Origin: Lentzea indica
Lineage (GTDB): Bacteria > Actinomycetota > Actinomycetes > Mycobacteriales > Pseudonocardiaceae
Assembly: GCF_012184385.1 (NCBI RefSeq)
Contig: NZ_VSRL01000002.1
Location: forward strand, 1 to 64,000
DNA length: 64,000 nucleotides
Direction of reading: 5' to 3'
Under the pieces are notes generated by a model, which was given only the letters and a program-made list of their open reading frames with translations, was not told the DNA's origin and ran no database searches. A program made the position numbers and the translations under genes. Every line of letters begins with the position of its first letter. Positions within the stretch are counted from its first letter, which is position 1. Positions 17,657-27,186 of the stretch are shown piece by piece.

Positions 17657-18556
17657 TCAGATGCCCGCGGAGGCGAGCCACTCCTTGGCGACCTTCTCCG
17701 GCTCCGGCTTGTCCGGCGCCGCGAGCTTCTGGTTCAGCTCCAGCAAGATCTTCGTGTCGAGCTTCTTCGAGATGGCGTTGAGGGTGTCGCGAACCTGCTG
17801 CGACGCCTTCTTCTCGTTGATGAGCGGCACCACGTTCTCCGCGGCGAAGACGTTCTTCGGGTCTTCCAGCACCACGAACTCGTTGGCCTTGATGGCGGAG
17901 TCCGTCGTGAACAGGTCGGCCGCCTGCACCGTGTTGTCCTTCAGGCCGGCGACGGTCAGCGGGCCGCCGACGTCGAGCGCCTTGAACTCCTTGAACTCGC
18001 AGGCGTACTTGGCCTTCAGGCCGAGCAGGCCGTCCGGGCGGTTCTGGAACTCCGGCGGGCCACCGAAGACCATGTCCTTGCAGTACGGCACGAGGTCGTC
18101 GATGGTCTTGAGGCTGTACTGGGCGGCGGTCTGCTTGGTGACGACGACCGCGTCCTTGTCCTCTGCCGTCGACTTGTCCAACACGATGAGGCCCTGCGGC
18201 ATGGCCTTCTTCAGCGCCGCGTACACCTCCTCGGAACCGACCTCGGTCGCCTCCTTGTTGATGTGCTTGAGAAGCACGCCCGTGTACTCGGGGATCAGGT
18301 CGATCGAGCCGTCCTGAACGCCCTTGAAGTACAGCTCGCGGTTGCCGATGTTCATCTTCTTCGAGACCTTGATGCCCTTGGCGGCCAAGGCTTCTGCGTA
18401 GATCTCGGCGAGCAGGCGCGACTCCGGGAAGTTCGCGGAGCCCACGACGATGGTGTCCGTCGGGGCCGGGTTGTTGTTGCCACCACCCGACAGCGGGTCA
18501 CCGCCGCACGCCGACAGAAGCATCACGGCAGCGACAGCCGTGGCGATGCGCTTCAT
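17657..18556 (-). CDS. Osmoprotectant ABC transporter substrate-binding lipoprotein
   Basis: 299 residues. Lipobox signal peptide (LLSACGGD), then the OpuAC/ProX-type binding fold: VVGSANFPESRLLAEIYAEAL, LIPEYTGVLL, DNTVQAADLFTTDSAI. The closest known group is OpuCC/OsmF, which binds quaternary ammonium compounds such as glycine betaine, choline or carnitine. ATG 18556 overlaps the permease stop (ATGA). Last gene of the transporter operon. Confidence 0.9.
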   Translation of the reverse strand: MKRIATAVAAVMLLSACGGDPLSGGGNNNPAPTDTIVVGSANFPESRLLAEIYAEALAAKGIKVSKKMNIGNRELYFKGVQDGSIDLIPEYTGVLLKHINKEATEVGSEEVYAALKKAMPQGLIVLDKSTAEDKDAVVVTKQTAAQYSLKTIDDLVPYCKDMVFGGPPEFQNRPDGLLGLKAKYACEFKEFKALDVGGPLTVAGLKDNTVQAADLFTTDSAIKANEFVVLEDPKNVFAAENVVPLINEKKASQQVRDTLNAISKKLDTKILLELNQKLAAPDKPEPEKVAKEWLASAGI

Positions 18557-19218
18557 CTTTTTCCTCCGGTTCCCACTGGACGCAGCCCTGGGGAGACCGT
18601 CAGCCGTTGCAGGCCGGCGAACCCCAGGTCGACGAGAACGGCGAGCAGTGCCACGAGCACCGCGCCGGCGAGCATCTGACCGAAATCCTGCAGGGCGAGG
18701 CCGTCGAAGACGAGCCTGCCGAGACCACCGGCGCCGGTGTAGGCGGCGATGGTGGCGGTCGCGACGACCTGCAGTGCGGCGCCGCGGAAACCGCCGTAGA
18801 TCAACGGAAGCGCGTTCGGGATCTCCACCTGGAGCAGCACTCCCGACTCGCGCATGCCGACGCCTCGTGCCGCGTCGACCGCCATCGGGTCCACCGCGCG
18901 GATTCCCGCGTAGGTGCCCGCCATGATCGGCGGGATCGCGAGCAGCACCAGCGCGACGTACACCGGGAAGTCACCCAGACCCGCCCAGAGCACCACGAGG
19001 ATCAGCACGGCCGTGGTCGGCAGGGCGCGCAACGCGTTCGAGAGCCCGACGACCATGAACCCGCCCTTGCCGGTGTGGCCGACGAACGCGCCGAGCGGGA
19101 TCGCGATCACCGCGGCGATCAGCAGTGTCAGCAACGTGTAGCCGAGATGTTCCAGCAGCCGGACCGGAATCCCGGTCGTGCCGGACCAGTGCGCGGGATC
19201 GAAGAGCCAGTCGCCCAT
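18553..19218 (-). CDS. Osmoprotectant ABC transporter permease
   Basis: 221 residues with about five membrane helices and the inner-membrane binding-protein-dependent transport signature (AARGVGMRESGVLLQVEIPNA). OpuCB/OpuCD type. GAGGTGAG precedes ATG 19218. The second permease upstream is truncated and no ATPase gene is present in the window, so the system as assembled is incomplete. Confidence 0.88.
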   Translation of the reverse strand: MGDWLFDPAHWSGTTGIPVRLLEHLGYTLLTLLIAAVIAIPLGAFVGHTGKGGFMVVGLSNALRALPTTAVLILVVLWAGLGDFPVYVALVLLAIPPIMAGTYAGIRAVDPMAVDAARGVGMRESGVLLQVEIPNALPLIYGGFRGAALQVVATATIAAYTGAGGLGRLVFDGLALQDFGQMLAGAVLVALLAVLVDLGFAGLQRLTVSPGLRPVGTGGKR

Positions 19219-19223
19219 TCAGC

Positions 19224-19649
19224 TCACCTCCCCGCCCGTGCCCACGGCGTGAGCACCCGTCCGAGCAGCAACAGCAGACCGTCCGCGAGCACCGCCAGGA
19301 CGACCGTCCCGATGAGACCCGCGATGACCTTCTCGGTGTGGTCGGTCTGGTACCCCTCGGTGAAGAGCTGGCCGTAGCCGCCGAGGCCGACGAGCGCGCC
19401 GACGCTCACCATGCTGATGTTCGACACCGTCGCGACGCGCAGGCCCGCGATGGTGACCGGCAGCGCGAGCGGGAAGTCGACGGTGAGGAACCGGCGCAGC
19501 GGCCGGAACCCCATCGCGTTCGCCGCGGCGACGACGTGGCCGGGCACCGCGGCCAGCGCGTCGGCGACCGAGCGGACCATCAGCGCGACCGTGTAGATCA
19601 CCAGCGGCACGATGACGTTGATCTCGTCGAGGATCTTCACGCCGATCGG
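19224..19649 (-). pseudogene. Osmoprotectant ABC permease, 5' half missing
   Basis: From about 19645 down to the TGA at 19224 the frame reads KILDEINVIVPLVIYTVALM, AAANAMGFRPLRRFL and SMVSVGALVGLGGYGQL, the C-terminal part of an OpuC-type permease. Upstream of 19649 the similarity stops and the sequence becomes phage DNA: a tail gene begins 70 nt away on the other strand. The N-terminal helices and the ATPase gene that normally precedes it are absent. No repeat or insertion sequence marks the junction. Confidence 0.75.
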
Positions 19650-19717
19650 CCACCGCCACGGTCGCCGTCCGCGTCCGCACCCCCACCCGCCCCTGACTCG
19701 CATGGAGGCCGTCCAGC

Positions 19718-20356
19718 TTGAGCCTGAACCCCACACTCGTCCGCGTCCCCGGCACCGGGGAACTCTCCCTCGCCCCACCCGGCACTCCCGAACCGACCGA
19801 CCCCGCCGCGCCGCTGCTCGCTCCCTGGAGCGGCCTCGGGCTGTCCACTGAGGACGGCGTCACGATCCGCCGCGCGGTCGAGCGGTCGGGCACCACGCAC
19901 TGGCAGCAGATCACCCCGGCCCGCTACATCTACACCTCCCAGGAGCTCACCGTCGCCAGTGTCTTCCAGGAGACGCGCGGCATCGTGCTCGGCGCCTACT
20001 TCGGCGGCATGACCTTCACCGAGACCGCGCAGGGCAGCAAGAAGTACAGGGCGGAGATCAGCTCCGCGCCGAAGGGCGACGAGCGCGCCCTGTGCGTGGA
20101 CTGGGTCGACCAGGTCTCTGCGACCCAGGTCTTCAACCACCGCCTCTACATCCCGCGCGTCGAGGTCTCCGAGACAGCCGAGTCGCAGTGGACCCGCACT
20201 CAGGAAGCCCGCTGGGGCCTCACGTTCGCGGCGCTCTCGCCCGCCTCCGGCACCACGCTCGCCGTGTGGCTGACCAACGACCCGGCCGTCCTGCTCGCCG
20301 CCCCCAGCGGTGCCTCGCTCACCGCTGCCACCGACTCGAAGGAGAAGACCGCTTGA
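19718..20356 (+). CDS. Phage major tail protein
   Basis: 212 residues. Predicted mostly beta, no signal peptide. Its position directly before the tail assembly chaperone pair and the tape measure gene is the invariant place of the major tail (tube) protein in siphophages, and its length fits. TTG 19718 lies behind GGAGG (19704-19708). Its stop overlaps the next start (TTGA). The call is mostly from gene order. Confidence 0.7.
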   Translation: MSLNPTLVRVPGTGELSLAPPGTPEPTDPAAPLLAPWSGLGLSTEDGVTIRRAVERSGTTHWQQITPARYIYTSQELTVASVFQETRGIVLGAYFGGMTFTETAQGSKKYRAEISSAPKGDERALCVDWVDQVSATQVFNHRLYIPRVEVSETAESQWTRTQEARWGLTFAALSPASGTTLAVWLTNDPAVLLAAPSGASLTAATDSKEKTA

Positions 20357-20628
20357 GCAACCGCCAGCGCCGGGAAGCCACCGGAGCACCTGCAGCAGCG
20401 TCCGGCACGGCGTTGATGTGGCGCGGCAAGCGCTTCACGCTGCCCACCCCGGAGAACTACCCACTCGACGCGATCGAGGCAGAGGAGGACGGCCGCACCC
20501 TGGCCGCACTGCGCATGATCCTCGGCACCGAGCAGTACGCCACCTTCCGCGAGATCGCGAAGACCACCGGGGATGCCGAGAACTTCTCGCAGGCCATCAT
20601 GCGGGAGTTGAAGCGGGGAAACCGGTAG
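20353..20628 (+). CDS. Tail assembly chaperone, short form (gpG-like)
   Basis: 91 residues from TTG 20353, with AAGGAGAAG just upstream inside the major tail gene. Ends ...IMRELKRGNR. In lambda-like phages this protein binds the tape measure protein during tail assembly. A canonical slippery heptamer lies two codons before the stop, so part of the ribosomes should continue into the -1 frame (see the fused form). Confidence 0.75.
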   Translation: MSNRQRREATGAPAAASGTALMWRGKRFTLPTPENYPLDAIEAEEDGRTLAALRMILGTEQYATFREIAKTTGDAENFSQAIMRELKRGNR

Positions 20629-21029
20629 CGGTCGGCCGCCTGCTCGCGGACGACACCACCGCCGACGCTCTCGAAACCGACCTGCTCCGGTACGGCGTCG
20701 ACCTGCTCGACCTGTATCGGGGCCGCCTGTCCTACCGCCGCGTGTGCGCGCTCGTCGCCAACCTCCCCGAGGACGCCGCCGTGTGGCGCAGCCTCGGGGA
20801 AAACGCCGGCTGGCCACGCCACGACCTGTTGCTGGTCGCGCTGGAACGGCGCACCACCTTGTTGTGGGCCACGGTCGCCACCGCGCTCGGGCACAAGGTC
20901 ACCGACGCCGACCTCGCCGGACCACTCGACGCCCTGCCCGCGTCCTCCTCTCCGAGCACGGGAGGAGGTGAGCCCGAACCGGAAACCAAGTCCCTGCGCG
21001 AGATCGCGCTGTGGATGCGAGGGGCGTGA
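20353..21029 (+). CDS. Tail assembly chaperone, -1 frameshift fusion (gpGT-like)
   Basis: After the slip at 20616-20622, ribosomes read on in the -1 frame: PVAVGRLLADDTTADALETDL, then RYGVDLLDLYRGRLSYRRV, ending REIALWMRGA at the stop 21027-21029. The second frame has no good start of its own and has strong coding bias, as expected for a gpT-type extension. Fused length about 225 residues. In known phages the ratio of the short to the fused form matters for tail length control. Confidence 0.75.
20616..20622 (+). promoter_or_regulatory. Programmed -1 ribosomal frameshift site
   Basis: G GGA AAC in the zero frame (X XXY YYZ), two codons before the stop of the short chaperone. It is the same type as the lambda G/T site GGGAAAG. 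Slipping one base back joins the downstream open frame exactly. Confidence 0.8.
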
Positions 21030-21068
21030 TCGCCCCTGACCACAGTCGGACACGGCTACCTCAAACTC

Positions 21069-23951
21069 ATGCCGACCGTCGTCGGCATCGGCCGAGAAGT
21101 CCAGCGCGCCGTCCGCGACGCCGAACGCGGCGCACCGGACATCAGCCTCGCCGCGCAGATCCAGACGACCCTGGTCCGCTCGCAGCTGCGGCAGCTCGCC
21201 GCCGAGGGCGACCAGACCGCCATCCAGCTGCTGGCCAAGCTCGACGCCCTGCCCGCCGAACGCGAGGTCGCCGCCGCACAGCAGCGGATGAGCGGACGCG
21301 TCGTGCGGTTCCGGGCAGTGCTGGACAAGTCGTTCACCAGCGCGCTGCACGGGATCGTGCAGCTGGACAACGCGGTCACCGGCACCACTGCCGGCATCAC
21401 GCGCCACACCGCCGCAGTCGGCGCCGCCACCCTGAAGTACGGCGCGTTCCTCGCAACCCTCGCGCAGGCCATCAGCCTGACCGGCGGACTCGGTGCAGCT
21501 GCGGCCACGGCGTCGGGCTCGCTGCTGGTCCTCCCAGCCGCAGGCATCGCCGCAGCCATCGCCGTCAACACGCTCAAACTCGGCGTGGAAGGCCTCTCCG
21601 ATGCGCTCAGCGCCGAGTCCGCAGAGGACTACGCCAAGGCCGTCAAGGACTTCCCGCCCGCGATGCGGGAAACCACCGACGCCGTGCGCGCGTTGCGGCC
21701 GCAACTCGACGGACTCCAGCTCGACATCCGAACCAGGCTGTTCGCCGGGCTCGGTAAGGAGGTCGACCAGCTCGGCAGCACCTACCTGCCGGTGCTGCGC
21801 GGCGGCCTGGCCGACGTCGCCGGAGGCTTCAACCTCGCCGCCCGCAACGCCGCCGCGTTCACCCGCGACGGCCGCACGATCGACGACGTCCGGCTGATCC
21901 TCGACCAGACCAGCCAGTCCGTCCGCGCGCTGTCCGGCGGTGCCGCACCGCTGCTCCAGATCATCCGTGACCTGGCGGCGGTCGGCTCGGAGTTCCTGCC
22001 CGGCTTCGCGTCCGGATTCGCCGATGGCGCAACGTCTCTGGCCGAATTTGTTTCCCATGCCCGCGAGACCGGGCAGCTGCGCGAGTGGATGAGCGCCGGA
22101 CTGTCGGCGGTCGGCGACTTCCTGACCACCGTCGCGAACCTGGGCCGGATCGTGTTCACGATCCTGTCCGCCGCGAACACCCACGGCGTCAGCCTGTTCG
22201 CCACGCTCTCCGCGCTGACCGGGTCCATGCCCGCGTTCCTCCGCAGTGCGGAGGGAACCGTTGCCCTGCAACAGTTTTTCGGCGGTCTCCACGCCGCCGC
22301 CTCGGGTCTGCTGACCCTGCTAGAGGCCGTAAGTCGCGCGTTCGCTTCCGACACCATCCCTGCGGTCGGTCAGTTGGGTGTGTCCCTGGGCCAGGCCTTC
22401 ACGATGTTGGCGGCCGGGGCGAAACCGGCCGCTGAGATCCTGGCCGTTCTCGCACCGCTTGCTGGGATCGCGGCGCAGGCCCTCGCCTCGGTTTTGATTC
22501 CGGCCTTGAGTGCGGTCTCGTCTATCGCGGCCGAGCTTGCGCCCGTCGTCGGCGAGGTCGTGCAGGAGCTCGTCGGCGGCGCGCTGGCCGACGGAATCCG
22601 CGAGCTCACGCCTGACCTGCTCGAACTGGCTCGTGCGGCCAAGCCGCTGGTGGCCGCCATCGGCCGCCTGCTGGTCCAGGCGCTGCGCACAGCGGTCCCC
22701 GCCCTGTCCTCGCTCCTCGCGGCGCTGACCCCGATCGCGACCGAGCTGGGCGGCGCGCTCGTCCAGGCCATCGAAGCGGCGTTGCCGTTGGTCACGATGC
22801 TCGCGGCGATCTGGTCGGACGTCCTGTTGGCCGCTTGGGAGCAGGCGCGGCCGGTCCTTCCGGTCTTGGTCGAGTCGATCAAGCAGCTCGTCACCGCTCT
22901 GGACCTGTCGGCCGCCACGCCATCGTTGATCGAGACCGGCACGCTGCTGGGCAAGATCCTTGCTGACGCGCTGCGCAACCTCGTTCCGCTGATTCCGCCA
23001 CTGGCTGCGGCGTGGGTGCAGTTCTGGAGCGAAGGCCTGCTCCCGATGACGCCGATCTTGCTCCGGATCGTCTCGGAGCTGCTGCCCGAGCTGCTTCCGC
23101 TGCTCGCCGAACTGGTGCCGCTGATCACCCAGGCGCTCTCCATCATGACCGTGTGGAACGCCGGGCTGCTCAAGTTCGCCGGCGTCTTCCTCGACTACGT
23201 CATCCCTGCGCTGAAGCTGTTCATCAACGACGGCGTCGCGCCAGCCTTCCGCAACGCCGTCGAGATCATCTCCAGCGCCCTCGCCCTGATCAAGGGCGTG
23301 GTCAACACCGCCCTCGCAGTCGTCCGCGGCGACTGGACGGGCGCGTTCCGCGGGCTGCAAGAGATCGCGTCCGCCGGGTGGCGGCTCCTCGTCTCCGGCG
23401 CCGAGTTGGGCATCCGCTCGCTGATCGGCTTCCTGGGCGGCGTCCCCGGTCAGATCCTTGCCGCCTTCGGAAACCTGGGCTCGCTGCTGTTCGAGGCGGG
23501 CAAGAACCTGATTCGCGGTCTGCTGCGCGGGATCGAGTCCATGATCAGCGCGGTCCGCTCGAATCTGGCCGAGCTGACGAACCTGTTGCCCTCGTGGAAG
23601 GGACCGCCCCAGCGAGACGCGAAGCTGTTGCGCGCCAACGGTGTGCTCATCATGCGCTCCCTCGTGGACGGCTTCGAAGCCGAGGAACCGGCCGTGCGCC
23701 GCTACCTCACCAACCTGACCGACCGCATCCCCGCCGCCACGCTCGCCGTCGAGACCGATCCCGTTGCCGCGCAACGACTCGCCAGCCAGGTTGCTACCAC
23801 GACCGGCCGGGAGGACACATCGGGCACGGACCTCGCCGCGCTGGTCGACGCGATCGAGCGCCTGGCCGCCCGGCCGGTCGTGGTGCAGGTTGGCGCAACC
23901 GAGATCGCCCGCGCGACCGCCGAAGGCCAGCACGCGTTGTCCAGGAGGTGA
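21069..23951 (+). CDS. Tail tape measure protein
   Basis: 960 residues, the longest phage gene here. It is alpha-helical with many Ala/Leu-rich stretches, including several long hydrophobic segments (around 140-165 and 420-760), typical of tape measure proteins that set tail length. The reading is open upstream to the chaperone stop: a CTG at 21036 would add TTVGHGYLKL, a usual N-terminus for actinophage tape measures, and may be the true start, since ATG 21069 has no ribosome site. It ends inside the AGGAGG of the next gene. Confidence 0.85.
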   Translation: MPTVVGIGREVQRAVRDAERGAPDISLAAQIQTTLVRSQLRQLAAEGDQTAIQLLAKLDALPAEREVAAAQQRMSGRVVRFRAVLDKSFTSALHGIVQLDNAVTGTTAGITRHTAAVGAATLKYGAFLATLAQAISLTGGLGAAAATASGSLLVLPAAGIAAAIAVNTLKLGVEGLSDALSAESAEDYAKAVKDFPPAMRETTDAVRALRPQLDGLQLDIRTRLFAGLGKEVDQLGSTYLPVLRGGLADVAGGFNLAARNAAAFTRDGRTIDDVRLILDQTSQSVRALSGGAAPLLQIIRDLAAVGSEFLPGFASGFADGATSLAEFVSHARETGQLREWMSAGLSAVGDFLTTVANLGRIVFTILSAANTHGVSLFATLSALTGSMPAFLRSAEGTVALQQFFGGLHAAASGLLTLLEAVSRAFASDTIPAVGQLGVSLGQAFTMLAAGAKPAAEILAVLAPLAGIAAQALASVLIPALSAVSSIAAELAPVVGEVVQELVGGALADGIRELTPDLLELARAAKPLVAAIGRLLVQALRTAVPALSSLLAALTPIATELGGALVQAIEAALPLVTMLAAIWSDVLLAAWEQARPVLPVLVESIKQLVTALDLSAATPSLIETGTLLGKILADALRNLVPLIPPLAAAWVQFWSEGLLPMTPILLRIVSELLPELLPLLAELVPLITQALSIMTVWNAGLLKFAGVFLDYVIPALKLFINDGVAPAFRNAVEIISSALALIKGVVNTALAVVRGDWTGAFRGLQEIASAGWRLLVSGAELGIRSLIGFLGGVPGQILAAFGNLGSLLFEAGKNLIRGLLRGIESMISAVRSNLAELTNLLPSWKGPPQRDAKLLRANGVLIMRSLVDGFEAEEPAVRRYLTNLTDRIPAATLAVETDPVAAQRLASQVATTTGREDTSGTDLAALVDAIERLAARPVVVQVGATEIARATAEGQHALSRR

Positions 23952-23954
23952 TCG

Positions 23955-24743
23955 TTGGGATCGCTGTGGATCGGCCCGCCCGGACGCATGCGCGAAGTCC
24001 GGGACGCGGCAACGGAGTTCGACCGCTCCATCAGCCTCGGCATCGAGGAGTTCGCGGCGCTGTCGGGCGGGATCACCACCACCCGACTGGCCACGCCACC
24101 CCGACGACTGTCGCTGTCCTGGTCCGCGATGGCCCAGGCTGAGGCGCAGTGGGTAGAAGCGTTGGTGCGCAACGTGTTCGGACCCGGTCCGCTCGCGGTG
24201 ATCGACCCTGCGTCACGCAACCTGCTGGAAGGCGGGCAGTCACAGGGCTACGGTCCCCGCTCGGCGTACCACGCTGGCATGTGGGGCACGCTCACCGAAC
24301 GAGCCGACCGGGTCATGACCATCACCGACCCTCGCGACGGGGACCAGTTGGGCTACGACCACGCACACTGGTTCGGCTGGCCCGTCACGCCGGGCCTTCC
24401 GGTCCACGTCGCCACGGCGATACCTGACGGCCAGTGCCAGCTGGTGTTCTATGCGGCTGACGAGCTGTACCTCGGCGACGCCGGACCCGCTCCGACGCTC
24501 ACGGCCATGCCGCCAGCAGGAGCTGCGTTCGCAGTTTTCCGGGTAATCCTGCGCGCGTGGACCGGTACGAAACTGGTCGGCCCGGCCGTGCTGCGCATGG
24601 GCGATCCGATCGAACCCGGCGACCTGGGTGCGCTCGGCAGCGGCTACCCCGCCATGACCGTCACCAGCTACACCGACAAGGCCCGTCCGCCGCACCGCGA
24701 CATCACGCTATCCCTGGTGGAGGTGCGCCGTACTCCCCGCTAG
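23955..24743 (+). CDS. Phage distal tail protein
   Basis: 262 residues from TTG 23955 behind a perfect AGGAGGTG (23943-23950). The position directly after the tape measure gene, the length and the beta-rich sequence (SLWIGPPGRMREV..., FGWPVTPGLPVHV) fit the distal tail (Dit-like) protein that joins tail tube and tip. No catalytic motif. The family assignment rests mainly on gene order. Confidence 0.65.
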   Translation: MGSLWIGPPGRMREVRDAATEFDRSISLGIEEFAALSGGITTTRLATPPRRLSLSWSAMAQAEAQWVEALVRNVFGPGPLAVIDPASRNLLEGGQSQGYGPRSAYHAGMWGTLTERADRVMTITDPRDGDQLGYDHAHWFGWPVTPGLPVHVATAIPDGQCQLVFYAADELYLGDAGPAPTLTAMPPAGAAFAVFRVILRAWTGTKLVGPAVLRMGDPIEPGDLGALGSGYPAMTVTSYTDKARPPHRDITLSLVEVRRTPR

Positions 24744-24762
24744 CCCGAAACTCACCGCCGCC

Positions 24763-26937
24763 CTGACCGACGCCGAGCGCACCAACACCAGCCTGACCCG
24801 GCTCGCCGGCCGCGACCTCACCGACCACGTCACCTCGTGGACGCTCGATCGCGCTTACGACTCGGACCTGCCCGAGCAGATGCGCGCGGCCAACGGCAGC
24901 GCATCGGCCGAGCTGCGCATGACGCTGTCCGGATCGGACGACAAGACCGCCGCGCAGCTCTGGAGCCCTTACGCCCCGCACGCCACCGCGGACATCGCCC
25001 GGCCCCGCCAGTCGGTGACCCACGGCTGGGGCGTCGCGGGCGAGGCCCTGCCCAGCTTCCGGGGCATGGTCCGCGACCGCAGCGCCTCCAGCGCAACCGG
25101 GGTGGTGGACCTGTCCGCGCTCGACGGCGCCGAACGGCTCCGCGACGCGGCACGGCTGCCCGCGGCCGTGTCCGCGAACACCACGCCCATCGCGTCCGGG
25201 GTGTGGGTGGTCGATCACCTGCTGCGCAACGCGGGCATCCACACCAGCCCGCCACCACGCCCCGGCTGCATCCTCTACGCCTCCATGCACGGTGGCCTGG
25301 CCCCCAACATCGGCTTCTACCGCGACCACGTGCTCAACCTGCTGGACTGGCGGCGCGACCTCGCCCCGTGGGAGATCGCCCCGTTCCCCGGCTGGGGCCA
25401 GTACTCCGCCCGGTGGGACCCGCGCACCCGCACCACCGTTCCTGGCTCGTCGCTGCTATCGGAGTTCTGGGTGGACAACACCAACCTCGGCAGCGTCGGC
25501 GCGACCGTGCGCCTGAACCTGTTCTTCCAGGCCGACGCCCAGACCAATAACGTGCGCTTCAGCGTCGACTTCATCAACGGGACCATCACCCTCGGCACGG
25601 ACGGCACCTCCGCCTCCATCACGACAAGCCGGTTGCAGACCAAGGGGCGCTGGCACTGCGGCGTCTACTGGGTCTTCCAGAGCTTCGGCATCCCGCGCGG
25701 CTACTTCTTCATGTCCGGCCCCAACGCACCGGACCCGTTCTACATGCTCGACATGGGCAACTTCCCGACCATGCCAGCCACCCAGCTCAACTACGTCGAG
25801 TTGGTCGCGGGCCTGCCGGTCGAGGCCGTGCAGGTGTCCACGATGAACACGTTCATCAACACCAAAGAGGACTGGGAACCGCCGTGGCAGCGCGGCGCGG
25901 TGCTCGATCACGTCGGCTCCCAGCTCAACGCCATCCCGCCCACCCAAGGCTCCGCGTGGGAGGTGATCACCGCCATCGCCAAGGCCGAACAGGCCACGGC
26001 CGAATTCGACGAGCTGGGCATCTTCCGATGGCGCAACAACAGCCGCTTCACCTCACCGGGCACGCCGGCGGCGACCGTGACCAGTGCGCGTGAGATCGCC
26101 TCGCTGCGCGTCTCCGAGGCGATCGACAGCGTCCGCAACGTCATCGACGTCCCGTACTCCGTCTACACCGCAGGCGCGACGAGTACGCGGTTCACCGAGA
26201 CCGAGCCGAAGTGGATTCCCGCGTTCGGCACGCTCGTACTGCGCTACGACTACGACAGCTCCGAGTACGACAGCCCGCCGCCGATCGTCTACGTCAACAA
26301 CCCGCCGTCCAACACTAGTCGCGTCCGGTTCTCCTTCCAGTCCAACGGCGCAAACGGTGTGCACGGGGCGGTGGAGTCGACCACTGAACGCGACGGCGAC
26401 CAGCTGATCATCACCTTCCGCAACCGCACCGGAAACGACCTCTTCCTCACCACCAACACCGGCACCCCCTCGGTGTCGATCGCCGCGATCAAGCTCGCAT
26501 CCGGTAGCCCGCAACGGTTCTCGATCCGCCGCTACGACCAGAACAGCCGCGACCGCTACGGCTCGCAGGTCTACGTCGTCCCCTCCACCCCGTGGCTCCA
26601 GATGTCCAGTGCGGCCGGACGTGTCGCGGACTACCTGCTGGCCGTCGCCGCCTCGCCGCTGCCGATCCTCGGCGACGTCGAGATCCTGCCGGACCCGCGG
26701 CTCCAGCTCGGCGACCTCGTGCGCGTGGTCGACGACGTCGGCGCGGCGCTGTCCACCCCGGCTTGGATCGTCGGCAACAAGATGAGCGGCGATGGCACCG
26801 GCCGCATCCGCCAGGTCTTGACCCTGCGCGCCACAACTAGCCCAGGTCCACCCGTTGACGCAGGACTGACACCCGACGCACAGGTAGACCCGAACGCCCG
26901 CGCGCAGCTCGTGCGCGAAGGCGTTCGGGTCCCGTAG
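24763..26937 (+). CDS. Large phage tail-tip protein (hub/receptor-side)
   Basis: About 724 residues. The first ATG is at 24880, but good coding sequence (LTDAERTNTSLTRLAGRDLTD) continues upstream of it; there is no ATG, GTG or TTG there, so CTG 24763 is my best guess. A beta-sandwich-like central part (about 210-340, RGYFFMSGPNAPDPFYM) is followed by more beta-rich domains. This fits the tail-associated hub protein that follows Dit in actinophages. A short Asp/Pro tail ends it. The host receptor is unknown. Confidence 0.6.
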   Translation: MTDAERTNTSLTRLAGRDLTDHVTSWTLDRAYDSDLPEQMRAANGSASAELRMTLSGSDDKTAAQLWSPYAPHATADIARPRQSVTHGWGVAGEALPSFRGMVRDRSASSATGVVDLSALDGAERLRDAARLPAAVSANTTPIASGVWVVDHLLRNAGIHTSPPPRPGCILYASMHGGLAPNIGFYRDHVLNLLDWRRDLAPWEIAPFPGWGQYSARWDPRTRTTVPGSSLLSEFWVDNTNLGSVGATVRLNLFFQADAQTNNVRFSVDFINGTITLGTDGTSASITTSRLQTKGRWHCGVYWVFQSFGIPRGYFFMSGPNAPDPFYMLDMGNFPTMPATQLNYVELVAGLPVEAVQVSTMNTFINTKEDWEPPWQRGAVLDHVGSQLNAIPPTQGSAWEVITAIAKAEQATAEFDELGIFRWRNNSRFTSPGTPAATVTSAREIASLRVSEAIDSVRNVIDVPYSVYTAGATSTRFTETEPKWIPAFGTLVLRYDYDSSEYDSPPPIVYVNNPPSNTSRVRFSFQSNGANGVHGAVESTTERDGDQLIITFRNRTGNDLFLTTNTGTPSVSIAAIKLASGSPQRFSIRRYDQNSRDRYGSQVYVVPSTPWLQMSSAAGRVADYLLAVAASPLPILGDVEILPDPRLQLGDLVRVVDDVGAALSTPAWIVGNKMSGDGTGRIRQVLTLRATTSPGPPVDAGLTPDAQVDPNARAQLVREGVRVP

Positions 26938-27186
26938 TTAGCGGGTCTTCCTCGTTGCAGCCCTGCTGTTCTGGCTGACGGGCGCCTGCTGGATCGCCTG
27001 CTCGGAGACCTCGTGTGTAGGTGCGCCTGCTTCGGACTCACGGGTCAGTTCAAACGAGCCAAAAGCCTGACCCACGCTGAAGCGAGCCCTCAACGAGGTT
27101 TTTCCGTCGCGGCGGGACGCGCTCCACGCCCAAGCCCCGAACCCTGCCAAAACAATGCTGCCAAATACCAGCACAAACTCGATCAC
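26938..27186 (-). CDS. Small membrane-anchored protein, antisense to the phage genes
   Basis: 82 residues from GTG 27186 (GGAG five nt upstream): an N-terminal membrane helix (VIEFVLVFGSIVLAGFG) and a soluble tail (SFELTRESEAGAP to the end TRKTR). It is the only minus-strand gene in the phage block and is not recognised. Its orientation, small size and position after the tail-tip gene suggest a moron-type accessory gene, perhaps for superinfection exclusion. That is inference. Confidence 0.45.
   Translation of the reverse strand: MIEFVLVFGSIVLAGFGAWAWSASRRDGKTSLRARFSVGQAFGSFELTRESEAGAPTHEVSEQAIQQAPVSQNSRAATRKTR

Noticed and set aside
19630-19720. Left att site of the prophage
   Set aside because: I searched by eye for the tRNA-Lys 3' sequence and found none here.
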